From Nageia nagi (lineage: Eukaryota; Pinophyta), in the NCBI GenBank assembly GCA_050084985.1, contig JBITNC010000002.1:14384001-14448000 (forward strand): 64,000 nt of DNA, read 5' to 3'. The notes beneath the pieces were generated by a model. It was given only the letters and a program-made list of their open reading frames with translations. It did no database searches and was not told the DNA's origin. Each line of letters begins with the position of its first letter. The first letter of the stretch is position 1. Made by a program: the position numbers and the translations under genes. Positions 1 to 9,826 of the stretch are shown piece by piece.

Positions 1-1440
1 TCTTAATGTGAGAGTACATCCACTTTAATGTTTAGGCTTGATATATATTAATCTAGTAAAAATATTATTTGCAGTCATAATATGAAAAACAAAACCCTAG
101 TAATGAAAAATAACTCTTCAAGATCAACTTCTATCAGTCTACAAACTATCAACAACCCAAATATCTTCCTAAAGCCTTTTAAACTCATAGCCTTGGAAAT
201 GGTTTGAATAATAATCACCTCTTAGTAATATAAATTCCACAATGATCATGATTGTTTAATTTCCAAGTATCTAGTACCCTATATGCTAGCATATGAATAC
301 TCTATGTACATTAGTGTTCCAACTTGTACATTGGCATACCAAGTGCCTAATATAATTTCATAGAAAACATGAGGGAATTAACTAACATTGAACATGAAGG
401 CTTATGCTCAATTCCTCCACCCCAAGATGTCAAATTTAATATTCATCCTTTCATATCATAACACTTATCCCATATTCTTATGCACTCTATTTCGTTTTAC
501 ATTATGCTCTTTTATTTTTCTTATTTACATGGAATGCTCATGTTGATTGATCCTTTGGCATTATTTCCATAATTATACCATTTGTGTTTCAAACATTAAA
601 TTCCTTCATTTCAATTAAATGTACAATAATATTAAAAGAAACATCATAAGATCTATAGGAGATGCCCTCATACTCTATAGGATATTTAACAAGGTAGGTT
701 AGAGATGTATACTCATAATAATAAATAATGGTAAGTTCCTTCATATAAATTCTCTAAAGGCCCTTCCTACCCTTAATGAAATGAATGAAAATATTTCAAG
801 AATCATCATCACTATCAATATCCTTCACCATGATGGAAGAATCACAACTAGGTACCTCAATATTATCTTACATAATCATAACCATCATAAGAGTTAATAA
901 CAATAATAAGTTCCACTCATGATAAGTCTTAATATCCTTCGAGCAATCAACAAAATAATAGAATATATTTAAGGAATCATCATGGCCTTAACTATCACTC
1001 ATTGTAATTGAAGAATCACAATTGAATGCCTTAGCATCATCTCTAATTAATCATCACTAATAGAAAAAAGGATTCCTTCAAAATTACACCAACTACATGA
1101 ACCTCAAAAATATTGTTTGACTTACTTATTGCATATATATTCCCCTCTTTATACTCTTCATGGGTGAAATATGAATAATCTAAAAAAACCAATAAACTTC
1201 TAATGACTATATTTCATATTTCATTATCTAAATAAATTAAATTAATTTATTAAATAAAAAATTAAATAGACAATTATCTAAATAAACTAAAACATTGGGG
1301 TGAGCAGATCTGACCTAGAGCCAAATCAACCTACGTATAACCCTGATGCTTTTTTCCATCATATTGCACCCTCCTCAAGGATTGTGCAAGATTATTTTAG
1401 TAAATCATGCCATGTAGTTCTTTTTAATTACCTCCTCTTC
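1..1440. other. AT-rich spacer, no gene recognised
   Basis: AT-rich sequence with short stop-dense reading frames on both strands. I see no protein motif, RNA gene or clear repeat boundary. It ends where the LINE relic becomes recognisable. Some of it may be decayed LINE 5' sequence, but nothing shows this directly. Confidence 0.5.
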
Positions 1441-1444
1441 TCTC

Positions 1445-2645
1445 GCAGTTTCACTTGAAGCTGGCAGAGGAAGCAATGGCACTCAAACCCAACAAACATC
1501 AATAGTTCATTCCCAAAGTATTCCATAAGGTAATTTTGATCCTAATATTGTTATTCCTCTATATAAGCTTAATCATACTTGCAATTGGTTAGAGAGTCAT
1601 ACTCTCATAAAATATTTCCTAAGGCATATTTTGAATGATTCTATCTTGAATACTTGAATTGACCAGTATTAGAGGTCGTATGGCATTTAGGTCCAACATG
1701 TTAAAAACCTTACTCAAGGTTTTTACATTTTCAATGCAATAACTTTGAGCAAGTCCATAAGGTTTTGAGAAAGGGTCCTAGCTATATGTAGAGTACCTTT
1801 TTTTCGGCCCTAGAATCATAATTTCTTGGCCTCCAACTCTATTAATTTGGTTGCAACTACATGGGTTGAATTTGTATACCTTCCCCTCATTCTATGGTCT
1901 TACATGAGAAATTTTATTTCCATCCTTCATAGGTTTGTTTGTGATGAACCTACTAGGTTCATGTGATGTGTCCAACTAGCAGAATGTGTATCAAGGTGGA
2001 CCTTACCAAAATCCTAAAGGAGTTTATTAACATTCAAGTCAACTCTACTCATATTCACCAGCAAGCTAAGTATGTTAATCTATTGAATATTTATTTTTGG
2101 TGCCATTCACCCTCACATAGAATTAAAGATTGCCAATTTATGGTAGAGAAATTGAAAGCTAAGGCAACCTCCACAACACAAGCCCTAGCACCCCTCAACC
2201 TCCTCCCATGGATGGTAAGGGTGAATGGTAGGAAGTAGGTCCAAATTTAAAGGAAAATGTGGTAAAAACTATACCAATGGGCAATAAGCAAGGAGCTATG
2301 CCCAAGTAACCACTCTTAAGCTACCACTACAAGTGCAAGAAGTAGCTTTAGCCCCTACCGTGATGTTATTTCTAGTGCATACCAATAACATTCAACTTAA
2401 TGGTGAATGTAATTTCCCTTGGGTATCCTTAATCATTCAATAGGTGGAAGTGGCTAAGAGTGTGCATGCCCAAGGCATAGGCTAGAGGTCCTGTAACCCA
2501 CCTTGAGGTGACCTTGGGGTTCATATGGACAAACACTAACATACAAATCCCTCTTCCAAGGAATTGGATATGAGTTCTCATAATTCCTTTTATTTGTTGA
2601 CATATGAGGATGGTGATTCCAATGGGGTTATGCAAATCAACCCGT
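1445..2645 (+). pseudogene. LINE ORF1 relic (DUF4283/zinc-knuckle nucleic-acid-binding protein)
   Basis: Decayed first ORF of a plant L1-type LINE. In several frames the translation around 1860-1960 reads like the DUF4283 end of plant LINE ORF1 (a W-x-LP-x-LP-like stretch before the zinc region). At about 2090-2140 it gives FWCHSPSHRIKDC, close to the CCHC knuckle of that family with the first Cys lost. A Ser/Thr/Pro-rich tail follows. In the family this protein binds element RNA. Many stops and frame changes break it. It lies directly upstream of the endonuclease part of ORF2 on the same strand, as expected. The 5' boundary is uncertain because no promoter or target-site duplication could be placed. 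Confidence 0.5.
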
Positions 2646-2649
2646 ATTC

Positions 2650-3440
2650 ATAAATATTATATCATGGAATGTTAGAGGGCTGATGGACCCAATCTAAAGA
2701 TGTATGGTATGAAAAGAATTGAATATTTACTTTTGTAGTTATGGTAGATTGGATTTTATTTGTTTACAAGAAGTTAATACTACAGACTTTAACTTATAAT
2801 CTACATGCTCTATGTTATGGCCTGGTAGCCACATGTATGCCATCAATTATTATCATGGCAGCAAAGGAGTTGTTATTCTAGTGGACACAAGTTGGAAAGA
2901 TAATTTTATTTCTTGGGGAAAAGACCCTTCCTAACATGCAATCTAGATTTAACTTCCATTAGGAGGTGTATATTTTTGGATCCTTAATGTATATGCCTCC
3001 ATAAAGATACAAGATAAATGCACTATTTTAAAATGGTATGCTTTGTCACTTCCTCATGTAGTTTAGCTTATGTGTGGTTCTTTTAATATGGTAGAAAAAT
3101 CTCTAGAAAAATTAAGCCAAGTTCCCAACATGTGGACCATTGGAGAATGATAGGCCTGGTTCTTTATGGGAAATAAATTAAGGTCTTTTTTATCCCAACA
3201 TGTATTTCTCTCTAGAATAGTTCCCTAAACCTATGTGGTACATGTGGTTTAATTATCAACTTGGCTCTGATCAAGTTTTGAAAAGACTTGATAGAGCCAT
3301 CCTTTCATACCAGTGTGATTTTTCTTTCACTAGAAAGATTCCCTCCATCCCATTTATTGAAACAATTTTGGGCATGAAAACTTTAGATCATTCTCCCATT
3401 CTTTTTTTGTCTTTAAGCCTTGCTTCCTTGATGAAACTAT
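2650..3440 (+). pseudogene. LINE ORF2 relic, apurinic-type endonuclease domain
   Basis: Start of ORF2. At about 2655 the translation gives IISWNVRGL, the characteristic opening of the plant L1 endonuclease (EEP fold), followed about 100 bp later by a FICLQEVN-like stretch that carries the catalytic Glu region. Near 3265-3400 the frame reads KRLDRAIL and then LDHSPILF, matching the family's closing motifs, in which the D-H-S-P segment holds the catalytic His. The enzyme nicks target DNA to prime reverse transcription. Stops and frameshifts occur throughout, so the domain is dead. It continues into the reverse transcriptase relic. Confidence 0.7.
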
Positions 3441-4860
3441 AAGTCTCAATTTTTTGAATATTTCCCTCCTTCACCACCTAGATTTGTTATATCATTTCAA
3501 CTAGTGTGGAACTTGTTTCCCCTACCTAATGAAGAGTCCGACTAGATTGAGTGGTGGAATGATGTTATTTTTCATACCATTGCTTTTCTTTACAACCTAG
3601 GTCAGGAAGCTACCTAGTTACAACATTGCTCCCTTTTTCCTTGATGAGATGAGCTTGCCAAAGATTTTATCTTCTTGGAGGCCTCCCCCTTTTAGCCTAG
3701 CATACAAGCCCACTTAGCCCAAATTTGCCATGAACTCAAAGTGGATAACCTTTATGATATCAAATGAGCCCAAATTAAAGCACGCCTTCATTGGCTCAAG
3801 ATTGGTGATCGCCTCTCAAAAGAATTTTTTCAACACCTTCAACTCCCCTTATAATCCACCCAATTCAAATCCCTTATAGAAAATGGTTTAATACTTACTT
3901 ATTTGTTAGATATTGCTTCATCTTTTACTAAGCACTACATTAAGTTTTTTTCATATCAGCCTTATACTCTTAAGAGGGCTTCAACCTTGCTTAGTTGTAG
4001 AGATGTAATTCTTTATCAACTTTCAAAGGCTCATATAATATCCTATGACTCATTATTACCTTTATTTGAGTTATCTAAGGCCCTTTTCACAAATGGCAAA
4101 GTGTAAAGCACCAGGTCTTGATGGTTTCCCATGTAAATTTTATAAAGTTTGTTGGGACTTTGTTGGTCCTGATTTATATCAAGTGTATCTAGAATCCATT
4201 AGGCTTGGCTCTCTTGGTTCCCTTATCAATAAAAGGAATATCAAATTCATTCCTTAACTAGGATATCTAAAGTTCATTATTAATTAGCATCTTATCAATT
4301 TGCCAAATGTAAGCTACAAGATTATAGCCAAAGCTCTAGCACTCTAGCTTTTTACCTTACTTCCATTAATTGTAAAACCTAAACAAATATGCTTCATTAA
4401 AGGTTGATATATTATTAACAATATTTTGGTGGTGTGGGAAGGAATGGAATGGGAACATTTATCACACTAATACACCCTTTTCATTAAAATTGACTTGACC
4501 AAGAAAGCATATGACAAGATTGAGTGGGTTTTCATTATGTCAATGCTGGAAGCTCTCAATTTTGGTCCTCTTTTTGTTGCCGCAATGCAAATGTTGTTTC
4601 AAGATGATTCTATAGTTTGGTCACTTCATAATTCATAAATTGAAGCTATAAGATTATTATATTTTGTTAGATAAGGTTTTTCTTTGGCCCCTTCATTGTA
4701 CATTCCAACTATTGAAGCATTTAGTTACCTTCTTGCCAAACAAGCTTCCCTTGATTAATGATCACTTTATTGATGACTCTTTCCTCACCGTTAATGAAGA
4801 TGAGCAATTTGTTTCTGTAACCCTTAAATATCTTGGTATTTTTTTGCCAAACCTTTAGGT
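3441..4860 (+). pseudogene. LINE ORF2 relic, reverse transcriptase domain
   Basis: Recognisable non-LTR reverse transcriptase blocks in order. KARLHWLKIGDR is near 3780, and KAPGLDGFPCKFYK (the finger motif) near 4105-4145. An HLINLPNVSYKIIAKALA stretch lies near 4290, a CFIKG..I.NNIL segment near 4390, and IKIDLTKKAYDKIEW (the block with the first catalytic Asp) near 4490. FIDDS at about 4770 stands where family members have FADD. The protein would copy LINE RNA at the nicked target. Multiple stops, at least two frame changes and apparent shortening between the last two blocks rule out activity. Confidence 0.75.
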
Positions 4861-6124
4861 CTAACATATAATGGAAAAAAACTTCATGTTATAAACAATC
4901 TCAAATATCTCAACCCAATTGGCTTGGCCAATTCCAATGGCATTGGATTTTTTATGGGTAAATATTTAAGTTTCTTTGCATCCCCTTTACCTTCTAAGGC
5001 CCAATACTGCAATTATGGGAGCGTATCATTTACAAACTAGAAAAGAAGATGGAATACTAGATCTCCAAAAAACTTTCCTTAGCAAGGAATTTTCATATTT
5101 GTTCAAAGATCCTAGCTTCCACACATATGTATTATTCCTCTTGATATGTCCCTTCCCAAGCTTGTTAAAATGAGCTAGAAAAGCTTTTCAAAAATTTTCT
5201 ATGGTCCACTAGTTTGAATCGGAAAGGGTTTCATAGAGTGGCATGGTCTACATATTGTCTTCCCAGAGAAGGTTGTGGAATGTGTTTGACGAATTGCAAA
5301 AGGAAAGGAAATGCCTTATGTGAAAATTGGATTCTCAAAGCTTTCAAAGGTTTGAAAGACTAGGAAGTGTTCATCAAACATTTCATTTCTTTCAGTGTTC
5401 CCCTCAACTGCAAAGTTTAGGAAGGCATTTTTTCCCTTGTTTTAACACCAATGAATGTAAAAAGTCTAGGCTCTTTTGTTATTTGAAGCATTTGGAAAGC
5501 TTGGAAATAATTTAGTTTATGGATTAGTTAGATGGGAACAAGCTCCTAGAAGGGATTATCACTTCTTTGAATCTTTGTTGGTCTCTAGCTATTAAGATTC
5601 AAAGTCTACCTTTGGCTCAAATCCCTTAGGTGCATGCTCAAAAATTCTATAAGTGGGGGATTGTTACAATTGCATATTTCTTTTATAGACATACCAAGGA
5701 TTGGATACCCTAGGATACTTTCAAACACACTTTCAATTTGAATTGTGGATAAATCTACGTATGAGGTAGTTATTGATAAAACTCCTTTTTTTATGTGGCA
5801 AAATCATAGAGTTCGAACTCAACATCCCTAGTGGAAATAATGGGCATGGTATGGTGGCATCCCATTGTTAAACTACAAAGCCAAACTTGGTTATAATTAG
5901 TTGTTGCCAACTTTCTCCATAGTCCCAAAGCTTAATGAAAAGTGGAATCTCATTTTCCCTCATACACAATCAAAATATTGCTTTTAGTCAACTTGGGTTT
6001 CCTACTTGGAATCCAAGAAGACCTTTTTTTCCTAGAGCATTTTATGTCATGGTTTGATGTTTGGTTACCCACTTACTCATCTAGGAGTTCTTGACCCTCA
6101 GTGCCCCTTTTTCTAGGAACTTGA
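4861..6124 (+). pseudogene. LINE ORF2 relic, C-terminal region, left part
   Basis: Continuation of the LINE ORF2 C-terminal region, with short open stretches separated by stops. The last part (about 6085-6124) encodes the start of the zf-RVT zinc-binding domain: D-P-Q-C-P-F-F, a stop, then E-L. The Copia element A interrupts it exactly at the CTTGA target site (6120-6124), and the reading continues in the same frame at 15052. Decay was well advanced before the insertion, since stops lie on both sides. Confidence 0.6.
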
Positions 6125-6170
6125 TGTTAGAATTTGTAATGAAATATTGTGAATATCTAAACTCCTTGTA

Positions 6171-6223
6171 AATTCAATTAATCTCTTAAGGTATCTACAT
6201 ACCCTTAAGAGATTAATTGAATT
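6171..6223. promoter_or_regulatory. 20-bp perfect inverted repeat in the LTR upstream of TATA
   Basis: The arm 6171-6190 (aattcaattaatctcttaag) is exactly complementary to 6204-6223, with a 13-base loop. The same structure is in the 3' LTR near 14615-14667. Elements B and C have related but shorter inverted repeats at the matching LTR place (28290-28324 and 27297-27332), all sharing a CTTAAG-GTATC-like core. It lies in the U3 part, upstream of the TATA box. Function is unknown. A cruciform or a palindromic protein site is possible. Confidence 0.7.
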
Positions 6224-6347
6224 CTTTAATATGTAGACTTTGAATTTACCAAAGTGGTTAGTTGGTAGGTTGAAGTTAGGTGATACATTTAATGTAACCC
6301 TAACCTTACCCTTGGGTTAAAGGAAGGTTAGGGAGGTGCTCTCAAGC

Positions 6348-6356
6348 TATAAATAG
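6348..6356 (+). promoter_or_regulatory. TATA box of element A 5' LTR
   Basis: TATAAATAG followed by AGGG, in the middle of the LTR as expected for the U3/R border. The 3' LTR copy is at 14792-14800. Elements B and E have comparable CCTATAAATA(A/G) boxes in their LTRs on the minus strand. Confidence 0.7.
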
Positions 6357-6609
6357 AGGGCCTCTCCTCTTGTAACATAACTAAGTTCTTGAAGTAAGAT
6401 TACTCTACTAGTTGTGTAGGAGAGGAAGAGTATAGTTGTAAGAGAGGCATACTTGAGAATTGAGATACTAGTTGTGGATGTACTCCCAAGGAGGGAGGAA
6501 CCACATTACACTTGTGTTATCTTGAGTGATTGTGTTATCTTGTGTATGATTGAGTTTCCTAGTCTTAGGTCCTAGAGGATTTGTTTAGATATAGTTCAAA
6601 TCCTTCAAT

Positions 6610-6622
6610 TGGTATTAGAGCC
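6610..6622 (+). other. Primer-binding site of element A (initiator tRNA-Met)
   Basis: TGGTATTAGAGCC, two bases after the LTR. It matches the usual plant iMet site TGGTATCAGAGCC except for one T in place of C. It primes minus-strand DNA synthesis. B shares the same T variant, while C and E have the canonical TGGTATCAGAGC. Confidence 0.85.
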
Positions 6623-6805
6623 TTGTTGTGGAAGCTCTTCTTCTTGTAGAAGCTCTCCTTGTTGTGGAAGCTCTTCTTCTAGGTGTAGAAGCTCTCCTTG
6701 TTGTGGAAGCTCTTATTCTTTGTGTAGAAGCTCTTCTTGGTGTGGAAGCTCTTCTTTTGGTGTGGAAGCTACATCTTGGAGGTTCTTCATCCTTCTTCAT
6801 TCCTC
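6623..6805 (+). repeat. Short tandem repeats right after the primer site of A
   Basis: About five imperfect units of 30-36 bp, built on GGAAGCTCTTCTT and TAGAAGCTCTCCTTGTT. The related element B has only one such segment in the same place (about 35980-36000, minus strand), so A has expanded it. Arg/Ser/Thr-rich or Cys/Ser-rich readings across it come from the repeat and need not be protein. Confidence 0.75.
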
Positions 6806-6839
6806 ATCTTACACCCCATTGGTGAGGTAAATTTTAAGA

Positions 6840-7379
6840 GAAGGTATAAATTTCCTCCTCATTTGATCATTTTTTTGGATTATTGCATTAGATACTAACA
6901 TACTTTTTGAGATATTGGAGCTTATTTCTCGCAAAATATGATTAAAATGACAATGCAAGTATTTTTTTTCTATACTAACCTCTTATGTTAGTAGCATTTT
7001 TTTACAAAAATGCTCAATACATGCTATATTTTTTTAAGAGGATACTATGAAATGCCAATATTTTACTAACATTTTTTATGTTAGTAGTATTATGCTATTA
7101 CTATTTGCTTAAAAAATAGTAATATATTATTGTGACATTTCTCCTACATATACTACCATTTTTTATGTTAAATGGTATTTTTTGTAAGGCATGAATATTT
7201 AAAAAAGTTAGAGAGGAGGACAATTTTTTTTGGTTCTACCACAATTTTAGGGGCACAATAATATATTCAAAGGCTCAATATAATATATATATATATATAT
7301 ATTTTATTTTATTTAAAAATACTCATAAATATATATATCTATTTTTTATTTTGTTTTAAATTTGTGTAAAATAAATCAA

Positions 7380-7426
<47 letters not shown>

Positions 7427-7505
7427 ATTCATCAATCAAATTGGGGGGTCACGATTACCAATTAAATCGTATAATTTTTAAATAATTTTGGGGGGGTCCT
7501 CCTCA
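6840..7505. other. AT-rich part of the A leader with two (AT)n tracts
   Basis: Very AT-rich leader sequence with dinucleotide AT runs at about 7283-7302 and 7385-7423. GAGGAGGAC at 7213-7221 and its complement GTCCTCCTC at 7496-7504 bound 292 bp. This could mark a small inserted element but could equally be chance. I see no coding signal. Confidence 0.5.
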
Positions 7506-8520
7506 CGCGACCCCTGGTGGCTCCTCCGCCCACGCACGCTACCAACACCACTTCTCTGGATACTGCTATCACAGCTCTCAGATCAAGGTGCAGAGGCATT
7601 GTTGCTAATATGGAGTTCTAATATTTCAGTACTATAGTAGCATAATTCAGGCCTATTATGCTTGAATATATGTATTATGGGTATTAAATCTTCTACCCAC
7701 AAATGGTGAAAAGATAATGGGTTCTGGTTTTATGCATGAGATTATTGTTGCTGGTCATCGGTTCGACTATCTCCCATGCTACTCTTGAAGGAAATGCTCT
7801 TCTTGTAATCCAAGCATAACTTCATGTAGATATGAACTGGACAAGGAGTAATCCTTGCAAAGCTTGGGATGGTGTAAACATTTTAAGGAGAGGAGGAGGC
7901 AGATCATGGCCATGTCCAATAGAGACTCGTCCCATGAAGATGTTCGATCTTTTCAAGTACATACATGAGATCTTGAAAATATTTTTGCCTTCATTCCCAC
8001 TGAATGATGTAAATGGAGGTGAACACACACGCTGCAGTCTCCTCTCTACCTTTCGACCCTGAACACCTCTACTCGTAGGATACCGACTACGCATGTCGGA
8101 CATGCAATGATTGCAGCATCTGCATAGCGCGTGACCTCCACTTCTCTGCCCTGACATCCCATGATCGTAGGATCTGCCCACACCATTTCATGGCCTGAAA
8201 TGCTCATCGAATCTACACACCACATGGCTCTATTCTGATTTTTAACGTGACTCTCCTCCCTCGTAGCCCTGAAGTCATGCATTGGGTGGTCAACCACTGA
8301 CTAAGCTGCCCCATGCGCCCCCTATGCCCTCCACCCCCTACGTGGCTTCCTCCAGCCACCTTCAGTTCCCTTCTACACACTTTGGTCTCTCCTGCCACCT
8401 CTGCCCAGCCCTTCAACCTCCATGAGGCTTACACATGGTCCCTTCAACATTTTTTTGTCAACTTTAGTTGTTGGGTATTTAATTTTTTTTACCCACTCCA
8501 AATTTGATTTGATTTTTTGC
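7506..8520. other. GC-richer segment of unknown origin inside the A leader
   Basis: This 1-kb stretch is clearly less AT-rich than its surroundings and open in several frames on both strands (for example about 7830-8060 + and 7822-8181 -). No reading shows a domain I recognise. It lies between the AT-rich leader and the 46-bp repeats. Element B has a purine-rich, GC-richer patch at a comparable place in its leader (about 34740-35160). It may be captured host DNA or leader sequence special to the family. Confidence 0.4.
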
Positions 8521-8732
8521 CTTAGTCAACCTTACATCTTTAAAGTTTTTTCTTTAAGTCTTTTTTAAAGTACACAAAGGCTATATTTACTTACACTAGA
8601 TACTTCACAAACCTTTTTTTTTTAGGATGCCCCTTAAGTGAAACTTAGGGAGCACCCATACTTAAACATCCATTTTTAGTGTCCAAGTTGTTAGCACTTT
8701 AAGTAAAAACGGGGGGGATTTTTATAATTTTT

Positions 8733-8925
8733 TACTTAAATCTTTATGGATCTTGCATGCTAAATAGATCTTGCATGTTACTTAAATCTTTATGGATCTT
8801 GCATGCTAAATAGATCTTGCATGTTACTTAAATCTTTATGGATCTTGCATGCTAAATAGATCTTGCATGTTACTTAAGTCTTTATGGATCTTGCATGCTA
8901 AATAGATCTTGCATGCTAAGTTTAA
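8733..8925 (+). repeat. 46-bp tandem repeat, four copies, in the A leader
   Basis: Units start at 8733, 8779, 8825 and 8871, with TACTTAAATCTTTATGG at the start and GATCTTGCATG twice per unit. Copies are nearly identical, which points to recent expansion. The downstream flank (8930-9060) carries looser copies of the same TGCATG/CTTAA words. The B leader has a comparable array of shorter units (about 34050-34175). Confidence 0.85.
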
Positions 8926-9826
8926 AATGCATGCTTCTTAACCTTGTTAGGACTAAAGCATGCTTAGTACTTAAATTTTTAAAATGCATGATGCATGTTT
9001 AAAACTTAATTTTAATTCATAGACTAATACATGTTTAAGTTATGGATTAATGCTAAGTAGGACTTAGCATTTGTAAAATTCATTATTTTTGAACTTGAGC
9101 AAAAATATGAAAAATGTAAAAGTCCTTTAGGGGTTAGTACAAAACCCATTGGACTCTTAAGGTTTCAAGTTCGTGTGGATGGAGTATTTTTCACTTTACT
9201 TTATATTTTTGTACATTTGCTTTATACTTGCAAATACACAAAATCTTGAAAGTAACCCCTAAAATGAATGCATCCGTATGTATTTTCCACAACATGACTT
9301 GTTTGGGGAGCCACGAGGTGAGGACAGGGCAGACTGGACCCTTTTTAGTCTGAAGACCCAAGTGGTGGTAAGTCCATCTTAATTGCCCCTAAGACCTATG
9401 TTGGATTGGACATAACTTTATTAGGTGGACAGGCATGTGTGTAGTGATACCACATGTCCGCACGTCCATTCAAGGATTATCCTGATAACCTAGGAGGAAA
9501 ATTGAAAACCTTAATCAAGATAATTAAAATGGCCGATCCAAGATACGTCGGATCCTTGGAAAATAGTTAGTACTTCTCCTTGTGAGAGTATATTACTGAC
9601 CAAGGTGAACTGGTTGAGGACTGGTAGTACCTGGGCTCCACCTTACGGGCATCTAGGTGAAGGCCTAATTCTATACAAGAAAACAACCCCAACTTTATCC
9701 TTCTATGGATCGTGGTTAATAATTTTGCACATGTGGGATATGTTTGCTTATTAGATGTTTTATATGTATAGATAGAAAATTGTAAAAGTTTGCATTCTTA
9801 TTGCATATTTACTCTTTTTTGTAGCA
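8926..9826 (+). other. Conserved distal leader of element A
   Basis: Noncoding stretch between the 46-bp repeats and the gag start. Parts are conserved in B and C on the minus strand. The segment around 9120-9165 (aaaacccattggactcttaa) has counterparts at about 33855-33900 and 41660-41710. The segment around 9300-9345 (gggagccacgaggtgaggac) has counterparts near 33690-33710 and 41490-41515. This shows the three elements share a leader, not just pol. Confidence 0.75.

Larger units (their letters stand above)
6125..6607 (+). repeat. 5' LTR of element A
   Basis: 483 bp, TG...CA ends. It holds a long inverted repeat at 6171-6223, a second inverted repeat built on CCTAACCTT / AAGGTTAGG near 6300-6333, and a TATA box at 6348-6356. 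By eye it differs from the 3' LTR at about four sites (near 6243, 6396, 6463 and 6574). Confidence 0.95.

Noticed and set aside
6615-6800. Arg/Ala/Ser/Thr-rich minus-strand ORF and Cys/Ser-rich plus-strand ORF
   Set aside because: Both are readings of the short tandem repeat after the primer site. All frames are open because the repeat lacks stops.
7213-7504. Candidate MITE bounded by GAGGAGGAC / GTCCTCCTC
   Set aside because: Only a 9-bp inverted repeat, with no target-site duplication found. Kept as a note in the leader entry but not called as an element.
8733-8925. Regular repeats that could suggest a CRISPR-like array
   Set aside because: Units are contiguous without unique spacers, in a plant retrotransposon leader. 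It is an ordinary minisatellite.
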